From positions 372,001-436,000 of the forward strand of contig NZ_VLPS01000009.1 in the NCBI RefSeq assembly GCF_007570865.1: DNA of 64,000 nt. The letters run 5' to 3'. Under the pieces are notes generated by a model. That model was not told where the DNA came from. It worked only from the letters and a program-made list of their open reading frames with translations, and searched no databases. This DNA comes from Atlantibacter subterraneus. Lineage in GTDB: Bacteria > Pseudomonadota > Gammaproteobacteria > Enterobacterales > Enterobacteriaceae. A program made the position numbers and the translations under genes. This document shows positions 21,179 to 31,136 of the stretch, in pieces. Each line of letters starts with the position of its first letter. The first letter of the stretch is position 1.

Positions 21179-21228
21179 ATAATATGACTACCATCACAAA
21201 AATCAATCATTTTGTGATGGGCATCACA
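21179..21228 (-). promoter_or_regulatory. azuCR promoter with CRP site
   Basis: On the minus strand TTGATT (21206-21201), a 16-bp spacer and TATTAT (21184-21179) form the promoter. A perfect CRP core TGTGA-N6-TCACA occupies 21213-21228. A further TCACA half-site at 21194-21198 makes an 11-bp inverted repeat (CCATCACAAAA / TTTTGTGATGG, 21191-21220) around the -35. In E. coli CRP is reported to repress azuCR; the location upstream of and next to the -35 permits that. Confidence 0.7.
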
Positions 21229-21343
21229 TCATATTACTCATGCTCAAACGGTTTGGTCGCAAATAATTAATAAAAATCATCACATTACAGCAACAAAATA
21301 AATATTAAATTTTATAAAATCTTTTTAATCAGGTAAGGAAAAG

Positions 21344-22756
21344 ATGGCTGAAGTCTCCTCGTCGCAACGCGGCCTTTCCCCCACGGCGCTGCTGGTTGCG
21401 GGCGCTTTCTTTATGGAGTTTCTCGACGGAACGGTGATTGCCACCGCTCTGCCAGAAATGGCACGCACTTTTGGCGTCGAGGCCGTGGATCTTAATATCG
21501 GTATCAGCGCCTATTTACTGACCCTCGCGGTGTTTATCCCTGCCAGCGGCTGGATAGCCGACCGGTTCGGCGCGCGTTCGGTATTCACCCTTGCGCTGGC
21601 GATATTCACGCTGTCATCGGTATTTTGCGGGATGGCGCAAAGCCTCGAAGCCTTTGTGGCCATGCGGGTGATTCAGGGGATCGGCGGCGCGCTGATGGTG
21701 CCGGTAGGCAGGCTGGCGGTATTGCGTACCACGCCCAAAAATCAGTTGATCAAAGCGATTGCTACCCTGACGTGGCCTGCGCTGGTTGCGCCGATTATCG
21801 GGCCGCCGCTCGGCGGGTTTATTACCAGCTATGCCGACTGGCGCTGGATTTTCTATATCAATCTACCGCTCGGGCTGATCGCCATGGCGCTGGCGTGGCG
21901 GCTTATTCCCACGCTAACGGATAGCGAGCGTCGCCCTTTCGACGGCGTGGGTTTTATCAGCACCGGCGTGGCAATGATAAGCCTGGTGTATGGGATGGAA
22001 ATACTCGGCGCGCAGCAGCCGGACGTGTGGTTAGCCGTTGGGTTAATGGCGATCGGCATCGCGGCGCTGGGCTTTTCCCTGCGGCATTTCCGCCGTAGCG
22101 CCTGGCCGATGATCCGCATGGATGCGCTGAAGATAAAGACTTTCGCCGTGACGATGTATGGGGGTTCGCTATTCCGCGCCTCCATCAGCGCAGTGCCTTT
22201 TATGCTACCGCTGATGTTCCAGGTGGGTTTCGGTATGGACGCGTTTCATTCCGGGCTGCTGGTGCTGGCGGTGTTTGTCGGAAACCTCACCATTAAACCC
22301 GCCACCACGCCGCTGATCCGCTGGCTGGGGTTTAAAAAGCTGCTGCTGATTAACGGCCTGCTGAATGTGCTGTCGTTAATCGCCTGCGCGCTGCTCACGC
22401 CGCACACGCCGGTGTGGCTGATCCTGCTGATCCTGTATCTCGGCGGTGTGTTCCGTTCGATTCAGTTTACCGGCGTCAGCACCCTCGCCTTCGCAGACGT
22501 GCCGCCTAAAGAGATGAGTTACGCCAACACGCTGTTCAGTACCGCATCGCAGCTGGCGGTAGGGTTAGGGATCACGCTTGGAGCGATTAGTATTCGGCTG
22601 GGAGATAAGCTGGCGCAATGGTTGGATATGACTAACGTGCAGGGAATGGGTTTTCGGCTGGCGTTTGTGTTTATCGCCCTGATTTGTCTGGCTGGTATGG
22701 TGGATACGCTGCGGTTATCGGCGAAGGCCGGTAGCCAGGTTTCTTCAAAGGGGTAA
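21344..22756 (+). CDS. DHA2-type MFS efflux transporter, MdtD-like
   Basis: A 470-residue inner-membrane proton-driven exporter of the DHA2 drug-efflux group. Motif C-like GPPLGGFI, motif A-like WIADRFGAR and the N-terminal FFMEFLDGTVIATALPEMA are visible. Length and pattern resemble E. coli MdtD (471 residues). AGGTAAGG precedes the ATG. The gene is not at this position in E. coli; together with the convergent rpiB-like gene it interrupts azuC-yecR. The substrate is unknown. Confidence 0.85.
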   Translation: MAEVSSSQRGLSPTALLVAGAFFMEFLDGTVIATALPEMARTFGVEAVDLNIGISAYLLTLAVFIPASGWIADRFGARSVFTLALAIFTLSSVFCGMAQSLEAFVAMRVIQGIGGALMVPVGRLAVLRTTPKNQLIKAIATLTWPALVAPIIGPPLGGFITSYADWRWIFYINLPLGLIAMALAWRLIPTLTDSERRPFDGVGFISTGVAMISLVYGMEILGAQQPDVWLAVGLMAIGIAALGFSLRHFRRSAWPMIRMDALKIKTFAVTMYGGSLFRASISAVPFMLPLMFQVGFGMDAFHSGLLVLAVFVGNLTIKPATTPLIRWLGFKKLLLINGLLNVLSLIACALLTPHTPVWLILLILYLGGVFRSIQFTGVSTLAFADVPPKEMSYANTLFSTASQLAVGLGITLGAISIRLGDKLAQWLDMTNVQGMGFRLAFVFIALICLAGMVDTLRLSAKAGSQVSSKG

Positions 22757-22791
22757 ATAAACGGCGTCGCCTGAACGACGCCGTAACGCGA

Positions 22792-23430
22792 TTAGCCCAG
22801 GATCTCGCGCACGAAAGCGACGATCTCTTTATCCTGGCCATTTTCGAACAGGCACTGCTGGAAGCGCTCGCCGGAAACCGCGGTTTTCACCAGTTCCGGG
22901 TCGATAGCGCGCAGCGTATCGAGATAATTCTCTTTTACCACGGCAGCTTTTACCTGGTTCAGAATGCCTGCGTTGCGAACCTGCGGCTCTTTACGCTCCG
23001 GCGGATAGCCTTCCCCTTTGCGGCCAGTAAAGGCTTTTTCAAAAATGAAGCGCACGTTGAGTTCTGCGCCCCAGCCAAAACCTTTGGCGAACGGCAGCGC
23101 CAGCGCGTTACCGTTGTTGATCTGGGAGAACAAAAATGCGTCCGCCGGATCGATGCAGTAGCCGCAGACCACGCCCGGATGAATGTTCAATGACATCAGC
23201 GCGCCCTGACCGGTGCCGCAACCGGTCACCACAAAATCCACCGCTTTGGCATTCAGCAGGATGCTGGCCATGATGCCCAGGTGGATATAGGTCAGATGGT
23301 GATCGTTTTCGCCGTTCATCCCTACGTTAAAGACCGAATACCCTTTCTCATCGGCCACTGCGTTCAGTTCGTTGAGAATGATGGGGTTTTTCGCCGCCTG
23401 GCTGTTTTCCATCATCAGTGCAATTTTCAT
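22792..23430 (-). CDS. RpiB/LacA/LacB-family sugar-phosphate isomerase-like protein
   Basis: A 212-residue protein related to ribose-5-phosphate isomerase B and the LacAB subunits. The hallmark CGTGQG (Cys71) matches the catalytic-base motif CGTGIG of RpiB. The N-terminus MKIALMMENSQAAKN lacks the DHAG motif of true RpiB, and the protein carries a C-terminal extension of about 60 residues. The isomerase fold is therefore fairly sure but the substrate is not. It converges on the efflux gene with a hairpin between them and has no kinase or transporter beside it. Confidence 0.75.
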   Translation of the reverse strand: MKIALMMENSQAAKNPIILNELNAVADEKGYSVFNVGMNGENDHHLTYIHLGIMASILLNAKAVDFVVTGCGTGQGALMSLNIHPGVVCGYCIDPADAFLFSQINNGNALALPFAKGFGWGAELNVRFIFEKAFTGRKGEGYPPERKEPQVRNAGILNQVKAAVVKENYLDTLRAIDPELVKTAVSGERFQQCLFENGQDKEIVAFVREILG

Positions 23431-23662
23431 CGGTTTTCTCCAGCTTATGTCTTAAGTTGCTTATGATAGCGGCACAATACTTTCTGGCAAACACACTTTC
23501 AGAATAAATGAAAAAATGTTTTATAAATTAATACTGGTTCACATTTTCGTCTGCCCATGTCGGGCGATAAGCACAGATAAGCGTGGCAACGGGCGCTATT
23601 TAACCCATTGAATGACAGACGCTGTGCGATGATGGCGGTATGTTACTCTGATGGAAATCGCC

Positions 23663-23995
23663 ATGTTTCGACCGCTAGCGGCACTATTTTTTCTGAGCCT
23701 CGCCGGCTGCACTATCACTAAGAATCCAGAGGTGACCGGCGGCAATCAAATGATGGGGCTGGTACAGCTGGGTTTTGACGTCCCCGCGCTGCAACGGGCC
23801 AGAATAGACGATTATCTGGCACTCTCTACCGCCACAAAACAGTGCCAGAACTGGGGATACGATCGCGCGGTACGCTATGGCGACCCGATTTATACCTGTA
23901 GCGTGATTAGCGGAACCCAGTGTCTGAACGAAAGCGTGACCCTGAATTATCAGTGCCAGGGCGTGGCGTTACCCGCCACCCAGCCTGTTTATTAA
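23663..23995 (+). CDS. yecR: YecR-like lipoprotein
   Basis: A 110-residue lipoprotein with a short signal peptide and lipobox LAGC (Cys16 as the acylated residue). The mature part has paired cysteines (KQCQNWGY, YTCSVISGTQC, YQCQG). In E. coli yecR belongs to the FlhDC/FliA flagellar regulon, and its function is unknown. I chose the second in-frame ATG, because GGA lies upstream of it and it gives a compact signal sequence; the first ATG at 23651 is possible. Confidence 0.82.
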   Translation: MFRPLAALFFLSLAGCTITKNPEVTGGNQMMGLVQLGFDVPALQRARIDDYLALSTATKQCQNWGYDRAVRYGDPIYTCSVISGTQCLNESVTLNYQCQGVALPATQPVY

Positions 23996-24000
23996 TATAA

Positions 24001-24026
24001 AGCAGCACCGTAGCGTGCTGCTTTTT
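24001..24026 (+). terminator. Rho-independent terminator of yecR
   Basis: AGCAGCAC and GTGCTGCT form an 8-bp stem around CGTAGC, followed by TTTT, only 5 bp after the yecR stop. Confidence 0.88.
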
Positions 24027-24234
24027 CACTTAGCAAGACGACAATTATCTCCCGCTAATTTCGCTTAATACTTCATTGTTATTTGTCGATATTGCCGCGG
24101 CTTTTTTATTTAATGATTTTAATTACCATTTGCATTTTTACTTATTAATTTCTTTTGCTTTACTTTTTGCAAATGAATTAATAACAAATTATAGTAGCCA
24201 AAAATGACGCCCTGCCCTTTGATTCGGAGCACGT

Positions 24235-24732
24235 ATGCTTAAACCTGAAATGTTTGAAAAATTAAATGAGCAAATGAATCTGGAATTATTTTCATCTCTG
24301 CTCTATCAACAAATGAGCGCCTGGTGCAGCTATCACAGCTTTGAAGGCGCAGCGGCATTTTTACGTCGTCACGCGCAGGAAGAGATGGGCCATATGCAGC
24401 GTCTGTTCGATTATCTGACCGATACCGGTAGCCTGCCGCAAATCAAGCAGATAGCCAGCCCGTTTGCGGAATACGCTTCTCTTGACGAGTTATTTAACGC
24501 CACTTATGAACACGAGCAGTTAATTACCCGCCAGATTAATGAACTGGCCCACACGGCGATGGTCAGCCAGGATTATCCAACCTTTAATTTCCTGCAATGG
24601 TACGTTGCCGAACAGCATGAAGAAGAAAAACTGTTTAAATCGGTAATTGATAAATTACGCCTGGTAGGCAAAAGCAACGAAGGGCTTTATTTCGTTGATA
24701 AAGAGCTGGCAACTCTGGATGCGCAGGCATAA
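24235..24732 (+). CDS. ftnA: Non-heme ferritin FtnA
   Basis: FtnA forms the 24-subunit cytoplasmic iron-storage shell. The 165-residue protein has the ferroxidase ligands E17, E50 and H53 ([12 protein letters not shown]) and further Glu residues around residue 94 and in EQHEEEKLF. Length and sequence match E. coli FtnA. It is preceded by about 235 bp of A+T-rich DNA, where Fur and H-NS act in E. coli; I could not pick out a specific Fur box. Confidence 0.96.
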   Translation: MLKPEMFEKLNEQMNLELFSSLLYQQMSAWCSYHSFEGAAAFLRRHAQEEMGHMQRLFDYLTDTGSLPQIKQIASPFAEYASLDELFNATYEHEQLITRQINELAHTAMVSQDYPTFNFLQWYVAEQHEEEKLFKSVIDKLRLVGKSNEGLYFVDKELATLDAQA

Positions 24733-24739
24733 ATAATTA

Positions 24740-24759
24740 AGCGGGCCTTTGCGCCCGCT
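24740..24759. terminator. Hairpin between convergent ftnA and yecH
   Basis: AGCGGGC and GCCCGCT pair around CTTTGC, then TTGTT on the plus strand. It ends ftnA and may act weakly for yecH. Confidence 0.7.
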
Positions 24760-24762
24760 TTG

Positions 24763-25002
24763 TTAATGATTGCAGATTTTGCTTTTATGGGTCACGAACC
24801 CTTCATCTGCCGGAATAAATTTTCCGCGCGCCGCCAGAAACTCCACTAATTCTCCCGCCGTCATTCCTTCTGCGGAGCAGGTATAAAAGCGCGCCGCCTG
24901 ACCGAATTTTTCTTCAATCGCAGCGACCAGGCGTTCCGTTGTCCAGGACTGGCCGTCCGCCAGCATCATCGTTAACACTTCATGACCGTGAATGGATGTC
25001 AT
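24763..25002 (-). CDS. yecH: YecH family protein (DUF2492)
   Basis: A 79-residue cytoplasmic protein of unknown function, starting MTSIHGHEVLTMML. A HGH motif near the N-terminus and CSAEGMTAGEL suggest possible metal binding, which is inference. Same position and orientation as in E. coli, between ftnA and tyrP. Confidence 0.9.
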   Translation of the reverse strand: MTSIHGHEVLTMMLADGQSWTTERLVAAIEEKFGQAARFYTCSAEGMTAGELVEFLAARGKFIPADEGFVTHKSKICNH

Positions 25003-25099
25003 CGTTTTCTCTCCGCTAAAAAAACGCAGGATACGCCCTCTTTACCAGGCGGATCTTGTCACGCCGCAAGAAACGGCATTTATAATACATCTTTCAATG

Positions 25100-25163
25100 T
25101 GTAAATATTACGTTACGCTAACCGTAACTCAAATTTGACGAGATACTATTTTTCACATACCCT
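25100..25163 (+). promoter_or_regulatory. tyrP promoter with two TyrR-box-like sequences
   Basis: TGTAAATATTACGTTACG (25100-25117) and CGTAACTCAAATTTGACG (25123-25140) both resemble the TyrR box TGTAAA-N6-TTTACA and lie 5 bp apart. The second overlaps TTGACG (25135-25140), which with TACCCT (25158-25163) 17 bp downstream makes the promoter. A strong and a weak TyrR box with one overlapping the -35 is the known arrangement at E. coli tyrP. Confidence 0.6.
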
Positions 25164-25208
25164 GCGCCGCATAATTCAATATGGAATTTATTTCTCTCAG
25201 AGGGAAGC

Positions 25209-26420
25209 GTGAAGAATCGCACTCTTGGCAGTACTTTCATCGTCGCAGGCACCACAATTGGCGCGGGAATGTTGGCGATGCCGCTGGCGGCGGCTGGCGT
25301 GGGTTTTGGTGTAACGTTTATCTTACTGGTCGGTTTATGGGCGCTGATGTGCTATACCGCGCTGCTGCTGGTAGAGGTGTATCAACATGTACCAGCCGAT
25401 ACGGGCCTCGGCTCGCTGGCGCGCCGCTATCTGGGCAAGTACGGCCAGTGGCTGACCGGCTTCAGTATGCTGTTTCTGATGTATGCCCTGACCGCTGCCT
25501 ATATCAGCGGCGCGGGAGAACTGCTGGCCTCCAGCCTGTCGCAGTGGCTATCAACGTCAATCACTCCCACCAGCGGCGTGCTGATGTTTACCCTCGTGGC
25601 GGGCGGTATTGTCTGTATCGGCACCCATATGGTGGATATGTTTAACCGCCTGCTGTTCAGCGCAAAAATTGTTCTGTTGGTGGTGATGCTGGCGCTGATG
25701 ATGCCGCATATTCACCAGGCTAACCTGCTGACGATGCCGCTGGAAAAAGGCCTGGCGCTGTCGGCGATCCCGGTTATTTTCACCTCGTTTGGCTTTCACG
25801 GCAGCGTGCCGAGCGTGGTCAGCTATCTGAAAGGCGATTTGCGCAAGCTGCGGCTGGTATTTATCACCGGGAGCGCGATCCCGCTGGTGGCCTACATCTT
25901 CTGGCAGCTGGCGACGCTGGGCGCCATTGATTCCGCTACCTTCAGCGGGCTTATCGCCAGTCACAGCGGATTAAACGGCCTGTTGCAGGCGGTACGTGAA
26001 GTGGTTGCCAGCCCGCACGTAGAGCTGGCGGTGCATCTGTTTGCCGATCTGGCGCTGGCGACGTCGTTTCTCGGCGTGTCGTTAGGGCTGTTCGATTATC
26101 TCAGCGATCTGTTCCAGCGCAGCCGCAAAGCCTCCGGGCGCATTCAGAGCGGATTAATCACCTTCGCGCCGCCGCTGGTTTTCGCGCTGTTTTATCCGCA
26201 GGGATTTGTGATGGCGCTGGGCTATGCCGGTGTGGCGCTGGCGATCCTGGCGCTGATTATTCCCTCGCTGCTGGTGTGGAAAAGCCGTCAACAGCACAGT
26301 GGGGCCGGGTATCGGGTGATGGGCGGGACGCCGCTACTGGCGCTGATATTCGCCTGCGGCATCGGGATTATTGTGATTCAGGCATTGATTGCCACCGGGC
26401 TGTTGCCGGAAGCGGGATAA
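25209..26420 (+). CDS. tyrP: Tyrosine-specific permease TyrP
   Basis: TyrP is an inner-membrane proton/tyrosine symporter of the hydroxy/aromatic amino acid permease (HAAAP) family. The 403-residue protein has about eleven hydrophobic helices and starts at GTG, as in E. coli, with AGAGGGAAGC upstream. The family motif [16 protein letters not shown] is near residue 193. A terminator follows directly. Confidence 0.95.
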   Translation: MKNRTLGSTFIVAGTTIGAGMLAMPLAAAGVGFGVTFILLVGLWALMCYTALLLVEVYQHVPADTGLGSLARRYLGKYGQWLTGFSMLFLMYALTAAYISGAGELLASSLSQWLSTSITPTSGVLMFTLVAGGIVCIGTHMVDMFNRLLFSAKIVLLVVMLALMMPHIHQANLLTMPLEKGLALSAIPVIFTSFGFHGSVPSVVSYLKGDLRKLRLVFITGSAIPLVAYIFWQLATLGAIDSATFSGLIASHSGLNGLLQAVREVVASPHVELAVHLFADLALATSFLGVSLGLFDYLSDLFQRSRKASGRIQSGLITFAPPLVFALFYPQGFVMALGYAGVALAILALIIPSLLVWKSRQQHSGAGYRVMGGTPLLALIFACGIGIIVIQALIATGLLPEAG

Positions 26421-26425
26421 AAAAA

Positions 26426-26454
26426 GGGCGGAAACTGAAGTTTCCGCCCTTTTT
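26426..26454. terminator. Bidirectional terminator between tyrP and torZ
   Basis: GGGCGGAAACT and AGTTTCCGCCC form an 11-bp stem with a GA loop, with AAAAA on one side and TTTTT on the other. It sits between two convergent genes and can end both. Confidence 0.9.
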
Positions 26455-26464
26455 AGTTACGCGA

Positions 26465-28912
26465 TTACGCGCCCATCGGCGGGGTAAACGCGGTCAGCTC
26501 CAGCGCTGGACCGGTGTATTTCTCCGCCATCACCAGCGCGGTGTTACCCGCGCAGCCGTTCGCCAGACGCGAGGTCGGGATGTCTTTGGTGAGCACGTTG
26601 GCCCCACCGTTTTTACAAATCCCGGTGCCTGCGTAATCCAGATCCGGCCATGCGCCTTCATGGATACACACCACGCCCTGCTTGATGCCGTCGGTAACTT
26701 TCGCACCGGTCAACACCTGGCCGCGAGCGTTCCAGACGCGTACCAGATCGCCATCGGCAATGCCGCGTTTTTTGGCATCTTCCGGATGGATGTAGATCGG
26801 CTCGCGGTTGGCCACCGCATACTCTTTACGCAGCGCGGCGTAGTTGAGCTGGCTGTGCAAGCGGTGCGCCGGGTGCGCGGTCAGCAGCTGCAGTTCGCCC
26901 TCTTTGGCGTTGCCTGCCCACTCGTCCGGCTCCAGCCAGGTCGGGTGCGCCGGGCAATCCTTATAGTTAAAGCCTTCAATGGTTTTCGAGTAGATCTCGA
27001 TTTTGCCGCTCGGGGTGCCCAGCGGGTTCATCACCGGATCTTTACGGAAATCGGCATAGCGTACAAAGGCTTCTTCTTTCGGGTTCTTACGCATTTCGAT
27101 CAGCTTGTTGGCTTCCCAGAATGCGGTGAACTGCGGCATGTTGACGCGCTGCTGACGCGCGCCTTTCTGCGCCACCTCGTAGAACTCGCGCAGCCAGTCC
27201 ATTTCGCTCTTGCCTTCGGTGTAGGCCGCTTTGCCGCCAGGCTTCAGCAGTTCCGCCATGTCCGCGAACACGTCGAAATCGTTACGCGCTTCGAACTGCG
27301 GTTCGATAACCTGCTTCATCGGTACCAGATGCTGGTTACTGTAGTCGCCGGTCATGGTCAGGTCGTTACGCTCGAACGAAGTGGTGATCGGCAGAACGAT
27401 ATCGGCATGCTTGGCCGCCGCCGTCCAGTAGCACTCGGAGATCACCACCATTTCTGGCTTCTGCCAGGCTTTCACCAGGCGGTTAGTGTCCTGGTGATGG
27501 GTAAAGTTACCGCCGCCGGCCCACCAAATCATGCGCAGATCCGGGAAGGTTTGTTCTTTACCGTTATGCTGGTATTTGCCGCCGGGGTTTTCCAGCGCTT
27601 CAACGATACGCGCTACCGGGAAGGCTTCCACCGCATCGGACGTTGCCCAGTCGTTGCCAGCGGAAGAGCCGCCGGCAATCTTGGCGGAAATGGCCGACAG
27701 CACGCCGCCGCTGCGGGTCGGGTTGCCGCCGTTGGAGTAATGGTAAGAGAAGCCGAAACCGCCGCCTTCGGTACCAATCTGGCCGAGCATTGCCGCCAGT
27801 GTCACCAGCATCCAGTGACGCTGTTCGCCATACTGCTGACGCTGAATGCCCCAGCCGCCCATCAGCATGGTTCTGTTTTTGGCGAAAATTTCCGCCAGGA
27901 TTTCCATCTGCTTCGCCGGAACGCCGCAAATCTTCTCGGCCCAGGCCGGGGTTTTCGGCGTGTTATCGCTCTTACCGGTCAGATAGGCTTCAAATTCGCT
28001 GTAGCCGGTGGTGTATTTTTCCAGGAAGGCTTTATCGTGCAGGCCTTTTTCCACCAGCACGTTAGCGATACCCAACATCATCGCCACGTCGGTGCCCATG
28101 TTCGGCGCAATCCACTGCGCTTTGTCGCCGAAGAAATCGATGGTTTCGGAACGAATCGGATCGATGGCGATAACCGTTTTACCGGACGCTTTCAGCTTGT
28201 TGAAGTACTCCAGACCCTGCTCGTCGGTACTGCTCCAGGCAATTTTCAGGGTGTTAAGCGGGTTTAAGCCCCACAGCACCACCACCTGGCTGTGCTCCAG
28301 CACCACCGGCCAGACGGTCTGCTGTTCGTACACTTCCACAGAGCCTACCACGTGCGGCATGATCACCTGCGCCGCGCCGGTTGAGTAGTCGCCGGTATGG
28401 CCGGTATAGCCCCCCGCCATGCTCATATAGCGTTGCAGCAGGGTCTGTGCTTTATGCAGCACGCCGCTGGAGCGCCAGCCGTAGGAGCCTGCGAAAATTG
28501 AAGACGGGCCATGCTCGGTACGAATACGCGCATGCTGTTCGTGGATCAGTTTCAGGGCATCTTCCCAGGAAACGCGCACAAACTCATCTCTGCCGCGTTT
28601 GCCATCTGGTTTGCCCGGCGCGTTCAGGAAGCCTTTACGCACCATCGGATACTTAATGCGGCACGGGGTATGAGCCTGGTCCGGTGCGGTGGTTTGCAGC
28701 GAGTTAGGAATGGTTTTCGCCAGCGCACCGCGTGAAGAAACAATTTTGCCGTCTTTAACTTCGATATACATCGCGCCCCAGCGTCCGGCGGTCAGGATAG
28801 CGTTGCCCGGCGCTTCCGCTGCCCAGGCCTGCATCGGGATGGCGGAGGTAATCATCATCGCACCGGCGGACCCGCCAGCATATTTAATAAAATTGCGTCG
28901 TGTAAGATTCAT
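26465..28912 (-). CDS. torZ: Periplasmic trimethylamine-N-oxide / biotin-sulfoxide reductase TorZ
   Basis: TorZ is a periplasmic molybdoenzyme that reduces N- and S-oxides during anaerobic respiration. The 815-residue protein starts with a Tat signal, LTRRNFIK followed by a hydrophobic stretch to AWAA. The probable molybdenum-ligand serine is S177 in [11 protein letters not shown], as in the DMSO/TMAO reductase family. It lies 28 bp after torY, its cytochrome donor. Length and operon partner favour TorZ over TorA. In E. coli torYZ is located between cmoB and cutC; here it is between tyrP and yecA. Confidence 0.9.
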   Translation of the reverse strand: MNLTRRNFIKYAGGSAGAMMITSAIPMQAWAAEAPGNAILTAGRWGAMYIEVKDGKIVSSRGALAKTIPNSLQTTAPDQAHTPCRIKYPMVRKGFLNAPGKPDGKRGRDEFVRVSWEDALKLIHEQHARIRTEHGPSSIFAGSYGWRSSGVLHKAQTLLQRYMSMAGGYTGHTGDYSTGAAQVIMPHVVGSVEVYEQQTVWPVVLEHSQVVVLWGLNPLNTLKIAWSSTDEQGLEYFNKLKASGKTVIAIDPIRSETIDFFGDKAQWIAPNMGTDVAMMLGIANVLVEKGLHDKAFLEKYTTGYSEFEAYLTGKSDNTPKTPAWAEKICGVPAKQMEILAEIFAKNRTMLMGGWGIQRQQYGEQRHWMLVTLAAMLGQIGTEGGGFGFSYHYSNGGNPTRSGGVLSAISAKIAGGSSAGNDWATSDAVEAFPVARIVEALENPGGKYQHNGKEQTFPDLRMIWWAGGGNFTHHQDTNRLVKAWQKPEMVVISECYWTAAAKHADIVLPITTSFERNDLTMTGDYSNQHLVPMKQVIEPQFEARNDFDVFADMAELLKPGGKAAYTEGKSEMDWLREFYEVAQKGARQQRVNMPQFTAFWEANKLIEMRKNPKEEAFVRYADFRKDPVMNPLGTPSGKIEIYSKTIEGFNYKDCPAHPTWLEPDEWAGNAKEGELQLLTAHPAHRLHSQLNYAALRKEYAVANREPIYIHPEDAKKRGIADGDLVRVWNARGQVLTGAKVTDGIKQGVVCIHEGAWPDLDYAGTGICKNGGANVLTKDIPTSRLANGCAGNTALVMAEKYTGPALELTAFTPPMGA

Positions 28913-28940
28913 AGGTTCTCCTTTATTAATCCTTTTTCTG

Positions 28941-30041
28941 TTATTCCCTGGTGGCGATATCTTTAGCGTGGTACTGAAACCAGCGGGTCAGGATGTCTAA
29001 ATCCTCAGCGCTGATGTCGGTTCTCGCACCCATTCCTTTTGCTACGGAAGGCCAGGCGTTGAGGGTGTAATGCTCGGATGAAATCGGGGCGTGGCAGCCG
29101 GAGCAGTACGCCTGGTCGAGGGTTTTGGCGTAGTTCCAAATCTCGTCAGGTTTGCCCAGCGCCGGTTCGGCGAGCGGCGCGCGCAGCGACACGCTACGCC
29201 AGGCGTTGCCATACGGATCTTTTTCCCAGTCGCTGGAAACCTTAACGGCTTTCTGGCCCTCTTCGGTCAGCGTCGCCAGCACCAGACGTTGGCCAGCCGA
29301 CAGGTAAATCACCTGCTCTGCACCCTGCATCTGGCTACCGGTAATTTCCACTTCACGCGCATCGCCGGATTTACCGACTACAGCCAGTTTGGTGGCAGGA
29401 TAAACGGTGCCGAGGTTGCCCAGCGGCGCTGGTGCGACCGGATAGACTTCTTTGGCATCAGCCGGGGTCTGGCGCGCATGTTCCATCAGCGCGTCGTGCG
29501 CTTTGCTGTCGATGGTGATTTCAGGTGGGAAGTGCGCAACGCCTTTATGGCAATCGATACAGGTCTGTTTTTCCTTGATGCCCAGCGCATGCATTTTCTG
29601 CGCGTCGGCGCTCTGCTTTTGCAGGTCCATGGCGTCGAACTGGTGGCACGAGCGGCAAGTGGCCGAGTCGTTGGCTTTCAATTGATCCCAGACGGTTTGC
29701 GCCATCGCCAGCCGGTGCTCTTCAAATTTTTCCGGGGTATCGATTTTGCCGGTCACGAACTCGTGATAGATATCTTTGCTCGCGCGGATTTTGGTGATCA
29801 GGTAATCCATACCGGACTGCGGAATATGACAATCGTGGCACTCGGCGCGAATGCCCTTCTGGTTCATAAAGTGTGCAGAGCCCTGATACTCTTCATAAGG
29901 CGCTTGCATGGTGTGGCAGGAGAGGCAAAACGACGTTTCTGACGTTTTATGCATCACCCACATTGAAGAAACCGCTAACGCTCCGCCCAGCACAACGCCG
30001 ACAAACAGCAGCCCAATAATCCATTTCCATTTCTTACTCAT
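28941..30041 (-). CDS. torY: Pentaheme c-type cytochrome TorY
   Basis: TorY carries electrons from menaquinol to TorZ. The 366-residue length equals E. coli TorY. A single N-terminal membrane anchor (about residues 6-28) is followed by five CxxCH heme sites: CLSCH, CHDCH, CRSCH and CIDCH in the NapC-like domain and CSGCH in the C-terminal domain. The start at 30041 (MSKKWKW) has AAGG upstream; a longer in-frame ORF lacks support. No TorR box was recognised upstream, and in E. coli torYZ is not TMAO-inducible. Confidence 0.93.
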   Translation of the reverse strand: MSKKWKWIIGLLFVGVVLGGALAVSSMWVMHKTSETSFCLSCHTMQAPYEEYQGSAHFMNQKGIRAECHDCHIPQSGMDYLITKIRASKDIYHEFVTGKIDTPEKFEEHRLAMAQTVWDQLKANDSATCRSCHQFDAMDLQKQSADAQKMHALGIKEKQTCIDCHKGVAHFPPEITIDSKAHDALMEHARQTPADAKEVYPVAPAPLGNLGTVYPATKLAVVGKSGDAREVEITGSQMQGAEQVIYLSAGQRLVLATLTEEGQKAVKVSSDWEKDPYGNAWRSVSLRAPLAEPALGKPDEIWNYAKTLDQAYCSGCHAPISSEHYTLNAWPSVAKGMGARTDISAEDLDILTRWFQYHAKDIATRE

Positions 30042-30298
30042 TACCTTGCCTTCAATTAATCCATCAATGATGTGTATAGTTCTGAGGCAAGTATTGTGAG
30101 GGATGCTGAATATATAAGAATTGATGTAACACAAAAGTGGTATTAACCAGAAAGGGGTAAACGTGCTTTTGATCGAGTTTTTGCAAAATTGCGGTTAAGA
30201 AGTAAGCTAACTGTTTGTTGTACCTGAAGTTATCAATGCATCGCTATATATCAAAATATACAGCGAATAATAAAATTACGCTGCGTGATTAATTAATA

Positions 30299-30329
30299 AA
30301 ATAAACCGGCCTCAAAGGCCGGTTTATTT
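30299..30329 (-). terminator. Rho-independent terminator of yecA
   Basis: AAATAAACCGGCC and GGCCGGTTTATTT form a 13-bp stem around TCAAA, starting 6 bp from the yecA stop. The next 250 bp (30042-30298) are A+T-rich and contain the torYZ promoter region, with no gene. Confidence 0.85.
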
Positions 30330-30334
30330 CGCGT

Positions 30335-31003
30335 TTAGTGCAAACAGCAATTTTTATATTTTTTTCCGCTGCCACAGGGACAAGGATCGTTACGCCCGAC
30401 TTTGGCTTCAGCAATATAAGGCGTCGGCGCGTCCGGTTCCGGGTGCTGATTTTCCGACCAGTATTCATACAGGCTCAGCGCCGCGAGGCGAATATCATCG
30501 ATGCTGCGCTGGTACTCTTCCGGAGCCATGTTTTCCAACAGGCCGAGGTTATCTTCACGCCCGTGAAGCGCGATAGAATCCAGCGACAGGCGATGGGAGT
30601 CCGGCAACGCCGACCAGTCCGACAGCTCTGCGCCGCGCAGATAGCCATAACACCAGTCTTCGACCACAATCCAGGTTTCGCCTTCGACTTCCTGTTCACC
30701 AAACAGCGGCTCGAACTGGTCAGGATAGGCGCTCAGCCGATCTTCCACGTCTTCAAGGTGCTGGAACACCAGCGTCATAAAGCGCTCCATTTCGCGCTCG
30801 TTCTGCCATTTTGGCACGTTGTCGGCCCCGCCCCACAGCGCCACCAGCCATTCGCTGGGTTCGGGCATCGACGGCCCGGACAGCAGCGCGGTCAGCATGC
30901 CGTCCAGCTCGGAGACATCCACCACCGAGCGTTCGCTGGCATACTTCGCTAAGACATCATCAAGCCATTCCAGCTCTTTTTCATTCAGTGGTCCCTGATT
31001 CAT
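30335..31003 (-). CDS. yecA: YecA, UPF0149 protein with SEC-C zinc motif
   Basis: A 222-residue protein with an N-terminal UPF0149/YgfB-like helical domain and a C-terminal SEC-C motif [18 protein letters not shown], which binds metal and resembles the SecA tail. In E. coli YecA binds ribosomes in a metal-dependent way; its role is not settled. The start was set at [10 protein letters not shown] because GGAGGTGACC lies just upstream and it matches E. coli; the longer ORF to 31126 is not needed. Confidence 0.92.
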   Translation of the reverse strand: MNQGPLNEKELEWLDDVLAKYASERSVVDVSELDGMLTALLSGPSMPEPSEWLVALWGGADNVPKWQNEREMERFMTLVFQHLEDVEDRLSAYPDQFEPLFGEQEVEGETWIVVEDWCYGYLRGAELSDWSALPDSHRLSLDSIALHGREDNLGLLENMAPEEYQRSIDDIRLAALSLYEYWSENQHPEPDAPTPYIAEAKVGRNDPCPCGSGKKYKNCCLH

Positions 31004-31136
31004 ACGGTCACCTCCTCTGGCGTGCGTTACCCACAGTTTCACGCAATTATAACGCGATTTTGGGGTGAATCGGGAACGCATTACCCTTGCCGCTGCGACA
31101 GCAGCGGCATGCCAGTTTTCCTGCATCGCGTGGCAA

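Noticed and set aside
26276-28267. 663-codon plus-strand ORF opposite torZ
   Set aside because: Shadow of torZ, starting within the 3' part of tyrP in another frame; composition is arginine- and histidine-rich and it has no motifs.
26465-28912. Calling the molybdoenzyme TorA
   Set aside because: The size (815 residues), the 366-residue TorY-like cytochrome partner and the absence of torD/torR/torS favour TorZ of the torYZ operon.
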